Position numbers and translations under genes: made by a program. From [Clostridium] celerecrescens 18A (GTDB taxonomy: Bacteria; Bacillota; Clostridia; Lachnospirales; Lachnospiraceae): 64,000 bases of DNA. This document shows positions 8,268 through 16,883 of the stretch, one piece after another; within the stretch, counting starts at the first letter, position 1, and the number at the start of each line of letters is the position of its first letter. The stretch covers positions 2,728,001 to 2,792,000 of the forward strand of contig NZ_PGET01000001.1 of the NCBI RefSeq assembly GCF_002797975.1, given 5' to 3'. The notes beneath the pieces are model-generated. The model did not search any database, had not been told where the DNA came from, and worked only from the letters and a program-made list of their open reading frames with translations.

Positions 8268-9194
8268 TTAGTCTTCTTTTTTCAAATACACGGTCTTATT
8301 ATTGTTTTTATTCTCCCGGACCTCTAGTTGTCCAATGCTGTTGACAAATTTCGAGAAGGTGGAATACCCGTAATCCTTTACCTTGAAATCAGCAAACTTC
8401 CGGTGTATGCCATTTCCCAAAGCTGCCAGCTCCATACCGTTCTTTCCGCTTCCCTTTACCAGTCCCACTGCAAAATCATCCAGTTCCTGCTTTTTGGTGC
8501 GGTTATCCTTCATCCGAACAGTTACCACATTATTGGATTTTCTAAGCTCAAAGCCGCCCATTTCCTCCAAAAATTTGGACAGGGAACTGTAGCCGTAGTT
8601 TCTTACATCAAAATCAGAGTATTTTTTCACAAGGCGGTTGCCGATCTCTCCCAGACCCGTTGCCTTATTTTTATCTTCATTTTCTAAAAGAATCGAAGTG
8701 ATATCCTGTTCGATCACCTCTTTTCCTATGGCGCCTCCTCCAGTACCATCCTCTTCCTGATCAAGGAGGACCTCAAGATTGGTGAAAACCGTGCAGGCCG
8801 CCCGGAAAGATTTAGGAGTCTTATCCTCTCCCATTCCGATGACTTCCTTGCCGGACTCCCGAAGTCTGCTGGCTAAGCGGGTGAAATCGCTGTCACTGGA
8901 TACGATGCAGAATCCATCTACATTATCCGTGTAGAGCAAGTCCATGGCATCAATAATAAGGGCTGAATCGGTTGCATTCTTTCCTACGGTATTGGAGAAT
9001 TGCTGGATTGGGGTGATCGAATTCTCCAAAAGCTCCATTTTCCATTTTCCCATCTGGGAGCTCGTCCAATCCCCGTAGATCCTTTTGTAGGTAATAACAC
9101 CGTAGCGGGTCATTTCATCCAGAATACTTGTAATATACTTTGCGGAGATATTATCCGAATCAATCAATACTGCAAATTTCTTGTCACTCAACAC
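8268..9194 (-). CDS. NYN-domain (PIN-like) ribonuclease with two OST-HTH/LOTUS domains
   Basis: A 308-residue protein. Residues 1-150 are a NYN/DUF88 PIN-like nuclease domain: AVLIDSDNIS holds the first metal-binding Asp pair, NATDSALIIDAMDLLY the second, and CIVSSDSDFTRLASRLR the third, all as in LabA/limkain-type nucleases. Two similar C-terminal repeats (about 165-230 and 240-305), each ending in a YGYSSLSKFLE or YGYSTFSKFVN pattern, are OST-HTH (LOTUS) domains, thought to bind RNA, including G-quadruplexes. A role in RNA turnover is inference. The GTG start at 9194 follows GGGAG at 6 nt. The gene is monocistronic and converges on the yeiH-like gene. Confidence 0.87.
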   Translation of the reverse strand: MLSDKKFAVLIDSDNISAKYITSILDEMTRYGVITYKRIYGDWTSSQMGKWKMELLENSITPIQQFSNTVGKNATDSALIIDAMDLLYTDNVDGFCIVSSDSDFTRLASRLRESGKEVIGMGEDKTPKSFRAACTVFTNLEVLLDQEEDGTGGGAIGKEVIEQDITSILLENEDKNKATGLGEIGNRLVKKYSDFDVRNYGYSSLSKFLEEMGGFELRKSNNVVTVRMKDNRTKKQELDDFAVGLVKGSGKNGMELAALGNGIHRKFADFKVKDYGYSTFSKFVNSIGQLEVRENKNNNKTVYLKKED

Positions 9195-9421
9195 TCTGCT
9201 CTCCCGTCTTTTTAATTTTCTTTTTTTCTGTCAATTCGATTCTGCTTTTCCATTATATTTCATTTTTCCAATTATTACAATATCATTACAGTGGTTAAAA
9301 TGGGAGAATTTTTGTAACGTATTTTATTTTGTTTCAACCATAATAAGAAAGAAAGCTCAATGAATCAATGAAACACCTTTGCCTAGAAATAATGGGCAGG
9401 AAAGCAGAAAGGAGTGTTAGT

Positions 9422-9610
9422 ATGAATTCATGTGAATGCGGCACAACAAAAGCCAATCTCGCTACGCCAACAAAAACAGTTCAACTGGGTATTGCTACGA
9501 TTCCCATGCAGCCCTGGGAACAACCTTATGATCCTCAGACAGCATTAAAACATGGAACTATTTTTCCATCCCTCAATCTTCCTTTTTATGTAACGGGAGG
9601 TGAACAGTAA
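9422..9610 (+). CDS. cotJA: Spore coat-associated protein CotJA
   Basis: A 62-residue protein with the CotJA pattern: PMQPWEQPYDPQTAL followed by GTIFPSLNLPFY. In Bacillus CotJA and CotJC interact and are deposited in the inner spore coat. The ATG at 9422 is chosen because AAAGGAG lies 7 nt before it; an in-frame ATG at 9368 has no such site. Its stop codon overlaps the cotJB start by 1 nt. The upstream 200 nt are AT-rich and contain CATAATAA (9340 area), which could be part of a mother-cell sigma-E or sigma-K promoter, but no convincing full match was found. Confidence 0.88.
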   Translation: MNSCECGTTKANLATPTKTVQLGIATIPMQPWEQPYDPQTALKHGTIFPSLNLPFYVTGGEQ

Positions 9611-9906
9611 TGGCAGATCAAAAAGCTCTTTTAAAGCAGATCACAGAAGTAAGCTTTACTGTTAATGATTTAACATTGTATCTGGATACTCATCCAGTGG
9701 ATGAAAATGCATTAACAGCCTTTAAACAGGCCATGGAACAAAGAAAACAGCTTTTAAAAACCTATGCGGAAAACTTTGAACCTCTTACCATAAACTGTGT
9801 CTGCCCTGATACCAACAACAAAACAGAAACTAATACAAAATATGCGGGTCAAAAGCATTTTACCTGGGTAGACGGCCCATTGCCTTGGGAAGGAGGTAAC
9901 TTATAA
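9610..9906 (+). CDS. cotJB: Spore coat protein CotJB
   Basis: A 98-residue protein with the CotJB family features: a helical N-terminal half with TVNDLTLYLDTHPVDENAL and a C-terminal tail ending WVDGPLPWEGG, the tryptophan-glycine motif conserved in CotJB. It is needed for assembly of CotJ proteins into the coat in Bacillus. Start and stop codons overlap its neighbours (TAATG junctions), so cotJABC is translationally coupled. Confidence 0.9.
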   Translation: MADQKALLKQITEVSFTVNDLTLYLDTHPVDENALTAFKQAMEQRKQLLKTYAENFEPLTINCVCPDTNNKTETNTKYAGQKHFTWVDGPLPWEGGNL

Positions 9907-10526
9907 TGTGGAATTATGAAAAAAGATTGCAGTTCCCTGTAAACATCAAAGAAACATGCCCGAAAACAGCATCTCTCATCATCAGCCAGTTTGGCGGACC
10001 TGATGGAGAGTTGGCAGCTTCCATGCGTTATCTTTCCCAAAGATATTCCATGCCATGTAAGGAGGTCGGAGGGCTTTTAACAGATATTGGTACGGAAGAG
10101 CTTGGGCATCTGGAGATGATCTGCTCTATCATTTATCAGCTGACGAAAAATCTGACTGTAGAACAGGCTAAGACTGCAGGGTTTGATGCTTACTATATTG
10201 ACCATACAACAGCCCTCTGGCCCACCGCTGCGGCCGGAGTACCTTTTAATGCCTGTGAATTTCAGTCCAAGGGAGATGCTATAACCGACTTGATCGAAGA
10301 CCTGGCAGCCGAGCAAAAAGCAAGGACAACCTATGACAACCTTATCAGGATCATACCGAATCCTGATGTAAGAGAACCGTTAAAATTCCTTCGGGAAAGG
10401 GAAGTCGTGCATTTCCAGCGGTTTGGTGAAGCTCTTGAAAATATTAAATCCACATTAAATCCTAAAAACTTTTATTATTATAACCCGGAATTTGACAAAC
10501 AATTTGTTAAATCCTCAATGCAATAA
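9906..10526 (+). CDS. cotJC: Spore coat protein CotJC, manganese catalase family
   Basis: A 206-residue manganese-catalase-like protein. The four-helix bundle supplies the di-metal ligands: a Glu near residue 36 (GGPDGELAASMRYLSQ), Glu-Glu-x-x-His (TEELGHLEMI, about 66-71), Glu (DLAAEQKARTTYDNL, about 138) and Glu-x-x-His (REREVVHFQRFGE, about 170). CotJC proteins are coat components with catalase activity demonstrated in some clostridia. Last gene of cotJABC, followed by a strong bidirectional terminator. Confidence 0.93.
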   Translation: MWNYEKRLQFPVNIKETCPKTASLIISQFGGPDGELAASMRYLSQRYSMPCKEVGGLLTDIGTEELGHLEMICSIIYQLTKNLTVEQAKTAGFDAYYIDHTTALWPTAAAGVPFNACEFQSKGDAITDLIEDLAAEQKARTTYDNLIRIIPNPDVREPLKFLREREVVHFQRFGEALENIKSTLNPKNFYYYNPEFDKQFVKSSMQ

Positions 10527-10527
10527 G

Positions 10528-10571
10528 AAAAAAATGCTGGAACAGGCGTTCTTCCTGTCCCAGCATTTTTT
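10528..10571. terminator. Bidirectional terminator between cotJC and carB
   Basis: AAAAAATGCTGG-(AACAGG...CCTGTC)-CCAGCATTTTTT forms a near-perfect hairpin with A/T runs on both sides, serving the convergent cotJABC and carAB units. It touches the carB stop codon. Confidence 0.9.
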
Positions 10572-13500
10572 ATTTATTTTTAATTTCAGCGATATCAATC
10601 AGAGTCAGTTCTTTGGCTTTATTCTCCATACTGGTCACTAAGGCCGCTGCCGTATCTAAGGAAGTTAAAACTGTTACACCGGTCTCAATGGCATTTCTTC
10701 GGATTACAAATCCGTCCCTGCTTCTGTCCGCTCCCTGAGTCGGCGTATCAATGACCAGATCGATCTCATGGCCCAGGATTAAGTCCAGAAGGTTTGGTGA
10801 TTCCTGCTCCAGCTTGCGAACCATAAGAGCTTTTATCCCATGACTGTTAAGCACTCTGGCCGTTCCTGATGTGGAAAATATCTTATATCCCTGCGCCTGG
10901 AACCTTCTGGCAATGTCAATGATCTCTTCCTTATCGGAATCCTTCACGGTTATGATCATGTTTTTATGCCTTGGAAGCTTGATTCCTGCTCCTGCAAACG
11001 CCTTGTAAAGAGCCTCATTAAAGGTCTTTGCAATCCCTAAACACTCTCCGGTGGATTTCATCTCCGGTCCAAGGCTTACATCGGCACCCCGAATCTTTTC
11101 AAAGGAGAATACCGGCATTTTTACGGCGATATAATCTGCTTCCGGCGAAAGCCCGGGTTCATATCCCAGTTCCCTGATGGAATGCCCGCAGATGACCTGG
11201 GTCGCCAAGGGGACAATGGGAATTCCGGTCACCTTGCTGATATAAGGCACGGTACGGGAAGACCGGGGATTTACCTCAATGACATATACCTCCTCCCCGC
11301 TTACAATGAACTGAATGTTGATCATTCCCTTAACGTGCAGGGCTTTAGAAAGCCTTCTTGTATATTCCACCAGCTTTTCCTTTACTGTTTCACTTATGCT
11401 CTGAGCCGGATATATGGAAATGCTGTCGCCGGAGTGCACGCCGGCTCTTTCTATATGCTCCATGATTCCAGGAATGAGAATATTCTCACCGTCGCAAACC
11501 GCATCCACTTCGATTTCCTTGCCTGGGATATATTTATCTACCAGAATAGGGTGATCCTGTGCGATCTGGTTGATGATCCCGATAAATTCATCAATATCCT
11601 GGTCAGAGATGGCAATCTGCATACCCTGGCCGCCCAGCACATAGGAAGGCCTTACCAACACCGGATATCCAAGCTCTCCTGCTGCCCTCTTGGCTTCTTC
11701 CGCCGTGAATACCGTCTGGCCCGCAGGTCTTGGAATCCCGCAATCCTCCAAAATCTTATCAAACAGCTCCCGGTCCTCTGCTGCATCCACATCCTCTGCA
11801 GATGTTCCCAGAATGGGGATTCCCATTTTAATCAGGGCCTCCGTCAGCTTAATGGCTGTCTGGCCGCCGAACTGGACCACCGCTCCGTCAGGCTTTTCCA
11901 TGTCAACGATGCTCTCCACATCCTCCGGAGTAAGGGGTTCAAAATACAGCTTATCTGCAATATCAAAATCAGTGCTCACGGTCTCCGGATTATTATTGAC
12001 TATGATCGTCTCATAGCCTTCCCTTCGGAAGCTCCATGTGCAGTGAACCGAACAGAAGTCAAACTCAATTCCCTGGCCGATGCGGATGGGACCGGAGCCA
12101 AGAACCAGCACCTTCTTTTTTCCTGTTGTTTTTACCGCCTCATTCTCACTTCCAAAGCAGGAGTAATAGTAAGGAGTTTCAGCTGCAAATTCAGCGGCGC
12201 AGGTATCCACCATCTTAAACGCGGCTGTAATGCCGTTATCTTTTCTCATACGGCGGATTTCTTCCAAAGGAGTCCCTGCCAGTCTGGAAATGACTGAATC
12301 CGGAAACTCAATCCGCTTTGCTTCCTTTAGCAGCTCCAGAGTAAGAGGCCCATTCTTAAGGGCTTCTTCCATTTCCACAAGAATTGCCAGCTTATCAATG
12401 AACCACACATCAACTTTTGTAATATCATGGATCTGCTCATAGGAAAAGCCTCTTCTTAACGCTTCGGCAATGACCCAGATCCTACGGTCATCCACAAGGT
12501 AAAGAGTCTCCGTCAGTTCTTCATCTGTAAGCCCAGTAAAATCATAGGACATCAGGCTGTCCACATGCTGTTCCAGTGAACGGATCGCCTTCATAAGGCC
12601 GCCCTCAAAGTTGGTGCAAATGCTCATGACCTCACCGGTTGCCTTCATCTGGGTTCCCAGGTTCCTCTTGGCGCTTAAGAATTTATCAAAAGGAAGGCGG
12701 GGCATCTTAACCACACAGTAATCCAACATCGGCTCAAAGCTGGCGTAGGTTTTCTTTGTCACCGCATTCTGTATCTCATCCAGGGTATAACCCATTGCGA
12801 TCTTGGCCGCAACTTTTGCAATGGGATAACCGGTTGCCTTGGAGGCCAGAGCCGAGGAACGGCTGACCCTGGGATTTACCTCGATCACGCAATACTCAAA
12901 GCTTTCCGGGTGAAGGGCATACTGCACGTTGCAGCCTCCTGTGATTCCCAGCTCGCTGATGATCTTTAAGGCAGAGGTGCGTAACATCTGGTATTCCTTA
13001 TCCCCCAGGGTCTGGGAAGGGGCCACCACAATGCTGTCTCCTGTATGAACGCCCACCGGATCGATGTTTTCCATATTACATACGGTGATCACATTGCCGG
13101 CACCGTCACGCATCACCTCGTATTCGATCTCCTTCCAGCCTGCGATGCAGCGTTCCACAAGAACCTGTCCCACGCGGGATAATCGGAGTCCATTCTCTAA
13201 AATCTCCCGGCACTGCTCTGGATTATCAGCAATTCCTCCTCCGGAGCCTCCCAGGGTATAGGCAGGACGAAGCACTACAGGATATCCGATCCTTTCAGCC
13301 ACCTTAAGGCCGTCCTCCACATGTTCTACGATATCAGATGGCGCCACCGGTTCGCCGATTTTTTCCATGGTCTCTTTAAACAGCTCCCGGTCCTCCGCCT
13401 TCTTAATGGTAAGAGCCGTAGTTCCGATCAGACGCACCTTATGTTCTTTTAAAAAACCCTTATCTTCCAGCTCCATGGCAAGGTTTAAGCCGGCCTGTCC

Positions 13501-13773
13501 ACCAAGAGTGGGAAGGACGCTGTCCGGCTTTTCTTTTAAGATGAGCTGTTCCACCACCTCTACGGTCAGGGGCTCAATGTAAACTTTATCCGCAATATCC
13601 TTATCCGTCATGATGGTTGCCGGGTTAGAGTTTAGCAGGACTACTTCGACCCCTTCTTCTTTCAGGGAACGGCAGGCCTGGGTTCCGGCATAATCAAACT
13701 CAGCTGCCTGGCCGATGATAATAGGCCCGGAGCCAAGAACGAGCACTTTTTTAATATCCTGATTCTTCGGCAT
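10570..13773 (-). CDS. carB: Carbamoyl-phosphate synthase large subunit
   Basis: A 1067-residue protein of full family length. It contains the two homologous ATP-grasp synthetase halves: the first opens with VLVLGSGPIIIGQAAEFDYAG and the second (about residue 555) with VLVLGSGPIRIGQGIEFD. The carbamate and bicarbonate sites lie in ATP-grasp cores with RPAYTLGGSGGG and RPSYVLGGQGM loops. The C-terminal 140 residues form the MGS-like allosteric domain that binds UMP or IMP in other bacteria. The product feeds pyrimidine and arginine synthesis. The gene overlaps carA by 1 nt. No other pyr or arg gene is in the window. Confidence 0.97.
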   Translation of the reverse strand: MPKNQDIKKVLVLGSGPIIIGQAAEFDYAGTQACRSLKEEGVEVVLLNSNPATIMTDKDIADKVYIEPLTVEVVEQLILKEKPDSVLPTLGGQAGLNLAMELEDKGFLKEHKVRLIGTTALTIKKAEDRELFKETMEKIGEPVAPSDIVEHVEDGLKVAERIGYPVVLRPAYTLGGSGGGIADNPEQCREILENGLRLSRVGQVLVERCIAGWKEIEYEVMRDGAGNVITVCNMENIDPVGVHTGDSIVVAPSQTLGDKEYQMLRTSALKIISELGITGGCNVQYALHPESFEYCVIEVNPRVSRSSALASKATGYPIAKVAAKIAMGYTLDEIQNAVTKKTYASFEPMLDYCVVKMPRLPFDKFLSAKRNLGTQMKATGEVMSICTNFEGGLMKAIRSLEQHVDSLMSYDFTGLTDEELTETLYLVDDRRIWVIAEALRRGFSYEQIHDITKVDVWFIDKLAILVEMEEALKNGPLTLELLKEAKRIEFPDSVISRLAGTPLEEIRRMRKDNGITAAFKMVDTCAAEFAAETPYYYSCFGSENEAVKTTGKKKVLVLGSGPIRIGQGIEFDFCSVHCTWSFRREGYETIIVNNNPETVSTDFDIADKLYFEPLTPEDVESIVDMEKPDGAVVQFGGQTAIKLTEALIKMGIPILGTSAEDVDAAEDRELFDKILEDCGIPRPAGQTVFTAEEAKRAAGELGYPVLVRPSYVLGGQGMQIAISDQDIDEFIGIINQIAQDHPILVDKYIPGKEIEVDAVCDGENILIPGIMEHIERAGVHSGDSISIYPAQSISETVKEKLVEYTRRLSKALHVKGMINIQFIVSGEEVYVIEVNPRSSRTVPYISKVTGIPIVPLATQVICGHSIRELGYEPGLSPEADYIAVKMPVFSFEKIRGADVSLGPEMKSTGECLGIAKTFNEALYKAFAGAGIKLPRHKNMIITVKDSDKEEIIDIARRFQAQGYKIFSTSGTARVLNSHGIKALMVRKLEQESPNLLDLILGHEIDLVIDTPTQGADRSRDGFVIRRNAIETGVTVLTSLDTAAALVTSMENKAKELTLIDIAEIKNK

Positions 13774-14846
13774 TATTTTCCCACCTCCATCATTTTAATA
13801 AACCGGTCGAATAAGTAGCTGGAATCCTGGGGACCCGGACAGGCCTCCGGGTGGTACTGCACGGTAAATATGTTTTTGTTCGTATATTTCAGTCCCTCAT
13901 TGGTCCCGTCATTAACATTGACAAAGGCAGGAACTGCCACTGATGGATCAATGGTATCCACATCGACTACATAGCCGTGATTCTGAGAGGAGATATACAC
14001 CCGTCCGGTTTCTAAATCCTTTACTGGATGATTGCCGCCCCTGTGGCCGTATTTCAGCTTATGGGTATCCGCACCTGTGGCAAGGGCCATAAGCTGATGT
14101 CCCAGGCAGATGGCAAAAATCGGCACATTGGATTCGTATAATTTCTTAATTTCTTCAATAATCTCCACACATTCCTTAGGATCCCCAGGCCCGTTGGACA
14201 ACATGATTCCGTCAGGGCGGCCGGAAAGGATCTCTTCTGCTTTCGCCGCTGCAGGGTAAACGATTACCTCACAACCTCTCTCCTGTAGGGAGCGGGCAAT
14301 ATTTTTCTTAGCTCCAAGGTCCAGAAGGGCTACCTTTTTCCCTTCGCCGGGAAGAACATATTTCTCCCTGCAGGTAGCTTTCTCCACCACACCAGTCACA
14401 GAATATGTTTTCATACGCAAAATGACTTCGTCAAGATCAAAACTTTCATTCGTAGTGATCATGCCGTTCATGGTTCCTTTTTCTCTTAGAATTTTTGTAA
14501 GGGCTCTCGTATCGATACCACTGATACCTGGAATGTTGTGTTCATTTAAGAAATGCTGAAGGGTATCCCCGCTTCTAAAGTTGCTGGGAATTCTAGATAA
14601 TTCTCTGACAATGTAGCCATCCGGCCAAGGTTTTAATGATTCCATGTCTTCATGACAAATACCATAATTACCAATCAGGGGATAAGTCATAACAACCGCC
14701 TGCCCCGCATAGGAGGGGTCGGTTAGGACTTCTAAATAACCTGTCATGGAAGTATTGAATACGATCTCACTGATTACTTCCCGGGTTGAACCGATGCTCG
14801 ATCCTGTAAACACAGTACCGTCTTCCAGTATTAAAAAAGCTTTCAT
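13773..14846 (-). CDS. carA: Carbamoyl-phosphate synthase small (glutaminase) subunit
   Basis: A 357-residue glutamine amidotransferase. The N-terminal CPSase_sm domain begins MKAFLILEDGTVFTG, and the C-terminal class I GATase has the nucleophile Cys in FAICLGHQLMAL (about residue 240) with the His-Glu pair in QYHPEACPGP (about 330). It delivers ammonia to CarB. The ATG at 14846 is chosen because family members begin there and AGGAC lies 8 nt upstream; a longer frame to 14909 adds 21 unrelated residues. A 150-nt leader with an inverted repeat lies upstream. Confidence 0.96.
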   Translation of the reverse strand: MKAFLILEDGTVFTGSSIGSTREVISEIVFNTSMTGYLEVLTDPSYAGQAVVMTYPLIGNYGICHEDMESLKPWPDGYIVRELSRIPSNFRSGDTLQHFLNEHNIPGISGIDTRALTKILREKGTMNGMITTNESFDLDEVILRMKTYSVTGVVEKATCREKYVLPGEGKKVALLDLGAKKNIARSLQERGCEVIVYPAAAKAEEILSGRPDGIMLSNGPGDPKECVEIIEEIKKLYESNVPIFAICLGHQLMALATGADTHKLKYGHRGGNHPVKDLETGRVYISSQNHGYVVDVDTIDPSVAVPAFVNVNDGTNEGLKYTNKNIFTVQYHPEACPGPQDSSYLFDRFIKMMEVGK

Positions 14847-14921
14847 ACGCAAAGTCCTGTCCTTTCTTAATGCTATGGTTGTTGAGCCTTTCTGAATGTT
14901 ACCGTTCAATCATCCATTCCT

Positions 14922-15036
14922 CATTTGGCGTGCAGAATATATTCCAGAAGGCAAATATGTATGCCGCCAAATGTGCAAGTCTGAACAGTAATGCCCAAAT
15001 TGAATAGATTATACATGATACCGCGACATTTTTCAA
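14922..15036 (-). promoter_or_regulatory. carAB promoter and leader with an inverted repeat
   Basis: On the minus strand TTGAAA (15036-15031), a 17-nt spacer and TATAAT (15013-15008) form a strong promoter, placing the transcript start near 15000. The leader of about 150 nt holds a perfect 9-bp inverted repeat, CATTTGGCG at 14973-14965 and CGCCAAATG at 14930-14922, around a 34-nt loop. No T-tract follows, so it is not a terminator. No PyrR-binding loop or T-box was recognised. The rest of the 350-nt gap up to 15196 (15037-15196) shows nothing further except the upstream region of the next gene. Confidence 0.65.
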
Positions 15037-15196
15037 CTGTTTTCTTCTTATAAATTTTTCTTATATTTTCTTATAAATACTGCATATTTAATTATTCTTG
15101 CTTAAAACCTTGCATAATAATACAAAGTACATGGTTAATCTTTCAAAAGTATACTTTCAGGACAATCCGCACAGACTAAGGCTGAGGTGATAAATC

Positions 15197-15394
15197 ATGA
15201 TTGATAACAGCGAACTGCCCATTGGCTTTACCATGGAGTTAGCGCAGCACTCGGATATTCTGACCCGGTTTGCCGGTCTTTCGGAAAAAGAGAGAGACAG
15301 GATCGTAGACGGAGCCAGAAACGTTGATAGCCGGGATGAAATGCGAAACTATGTGGAGTCCATGTTTCAAGAAACAAAATCATCCTTTTTCTAA
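15197..15394 (+). CDS. Small conserved hypothetical protein (65 aa)
   Basis: A 65-residue acidic protein with no signal peptide or membrane segment. The opening DNSELPIGFTMELAQ and the pattern of a short helical repeat (FAGLSEKERDRIVDGARNVDSRDEMRNYVESM) resemble a family of small uncharacterised clostridial proteins; I do not know a function. GAGGTGA lies 7 nt upstream of the ATG and a good terminator follows, so it is a real monocistronic gene. The next gene downstream is a peptidoglycan-binding protein with its own leader. Confidence 0.75.
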   Translation: MIDNSELPIGFTMELAQHSDILTRFAGLSEKERDRIVDGARNVDSRDEMRNYVESMFQETKSSFF

Positions 15395-15441
15395 AAGCTT
15401 CCCGCAGGATTAAAATTTATCTTAACCTGCGGGTGCTTTTG
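15394..15441 (+). terminator. Intrinsic terminator after the 65-aa gene
   Basis: AAAGC-TTCCCGCAGG and AACCTGCGGG-TGCTTTT form a long stem with an AT-rich loop, ending in TTTTGT. It begins at the stop codon of the small gene. Confidence 0.85.
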
Positions 15442-15501
15442 TAATTATTCCTTTTACCCCTTAATATATTTAATAATAATCAATTCATTAAGGGGCATTC
15501 T

Positions 15502-16791
15502 ATGAAAAAATACATAACAGCCGTAGCCCAGGAAACCAATGCTAACGGCGACCAGGAAGCCACATATACCGGTATTCTTCAGGTAAACGTAGTTTCCCAG
15601 GAAAACAACTTTCCCGTCCGGGATGCGGAGGTTTCCATCGCCTACAAAGGAGATCCTGAAAGTACAGTGGAACAGCTTACCACCAATTCTTCCGGCCAGA
15701 CGGAACAGGTCAGCCTGGCGGCTCCTCCCCTTGACTTAAGCTTATCTCCCGGCCTTGCCCAACCTTACTCGGAATACGTCGTTAATATCCGGGCCCAGGG
15801 ATTTGAGCCCGTCGCCATCTCCGGCACGGAAATCCTTCCGGACACCACAGCCATACAACCGGTACGCATGATTCCGATCCAGGATGCAGTATCTCCGGAC
15901 GTTCCTATTGTTATTCCGGACCACACCTTATATGGAGAATATCCCCCGAAAATTGCGGAATCTGAAGTAAAAACAGTGGCAGAGACCGGAGAAATCGTTT
16001 TAAGCCGTGTGGTAATCCCCCAGACAATCGTAGTCCACGACGGAGTCCCCACCGATCCGACGGCTACCAATTATTACGTCCCATACCTTGACTATATTAA
16101 AAACGTGGCTTCCAGCGAAATCTATGCAACCTGGCCCCGGTCTACGATTACCGCCAATGTCCTTGCTATCATGAGCTTTACTTTAAACCGGGTATATACG
16201 GAATGGTATAGGAACCAGGGGTATGATTTCACCATTACATCTTCCACAGCCTTTGACCATAAATGGATCCATGGACGAAATATTTATGAAAGCATTTCAC
16301 AGGTCGTTGACGAAATCTTTAACAATTACTTATCCCGCCCCGGCATCAGGCAGCCCATACTTACTCAGTACTGTGACGGCAACAGAGTCCAATGCCCTAA
16401 CTGGATGACTCAGTGGGGGAGTTTAAGGCTTGGAGAACAAGGCTACACCGCTATTGAAATATTGCGGCACTATTATGGAAGCAATATGTATATCAACACC
16501 GCCGAACAGGTATCCGGAATCCCCTCCTCCTTCCCTGGTTACAACTTAACCATCGGCGCCAGCGGAGATAAGGTCCGCCAGGTCCAGGAGCAGCTTGATA
16601 CAATCGCTTCCGTCTATACTGCGATCCCACGTATCACGGCCGACGGAATCTATGGCCAGGCAACCGCAAACGCCGTCCGGCAGTTCCAGTCCATCTTCGG
16701 GCTTCCGGTAACCGGTATCATCGACTTTGCAACATGGTACAGAATCTCTCACATTTATGTAGGAATTACCCGAATTGCAGAATACTCTTAA
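15502..16791 (+). CDS. SpoIID-like / peptidoglycan-binding protein with N-terminal beta-sandwich domain
   Basis: A 429-residue protein without a signal peptide. Residues about 20-115 resemble a carboxypeptidase-regulatory/Cna-B-like beta-sandwich (VNVVSQENNFPVRDAEVSI). Residues about 185-330 follow the pattern of the SpoIID/LytB domain: YLDYIKNVASSEIYATWPRS, with a Glu at the position of the SpoIID catalytic acid, then a Ser/Thr-x-x-x-Phe-Asp-His stretch and an ending ILRHYYG. Residues about 345-420 are a PG_binding_1 domain (LTIGASGDKVRQVQEQL ... DGIYGQATANAVRQFQ). A role in spore or cell-wall glycan cleavage is inference. No amidase motif was seen. Confidence 0.75.
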   Translation: MKKYITAVAQETNANGDQEATYTGILQVNVVSQENNFPVRDAEVSIAYKGDPESTVEQLTTNSSGQTEQVSLAAPPLDLSLSPGLAQPYSEYVVNIRAQGFEPVAISGTEILPDTTAIQPVRMIPIQDAVSPDVPIVIPDHTLYGEYPPKIAESEVKTVAETGEIVLSRVVIPQTIVVHDGVPTDPTATNYYVPYLDYIKNVASSEIYATWPRSTITANVLAIMSFTLNRVYTEWYRNQGYDFTITSSTAFDHKWIHGRNIYESISQVVDEIFNNYLSRPGIRQPILTQYCDGNRVQCPNWMTQWGSLRLGEQGYTAIEILRHYYGSNMYINTAEQVSGIPSSFPGYNLTIGASGDKVRQVQEQLDTIASVYTAIPRITADGIYGQATANAVRQFQSIFGLPVTGIIDFATWYRISHIYVGITRIAEYS

Positions 16792-16845
16792 AAACCAGGT
16801 CATAGAGCCCTAAGATATATCCGCACTTTTATCAGGCAAGCATAT

Positions 16846-16875
16846 AAAAAAGGAGGAAGCCATTCCTCCTTTTTC
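16846..16875. terminator. Bidirectional terminator
   Basis: AAAAAAGGAGGAA-GCCA-TTCCTCCTTTTT is a perfect 11-13 bp hairpin with T-runs on both strands, between the peptidoglycan-binding protein gene and the convergent DUF368 gene. Confidence 0.9.
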
Positions 16876-16883
16876 TATTCTCT

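Noticed and set aside
11182..12297. 371-codon open frame on the plus strand opposite carB
   Set aside because: It lies wholly antisense to carB, shows no family motif, and its length comes from codon bias of the real gene.
15008..15036. ACCGCG near the carA promoter as part of a T-box
   Set aside because: It falls in the promoter spacer, upstream of the predicted transcript start, so it is not in the RNA leader.
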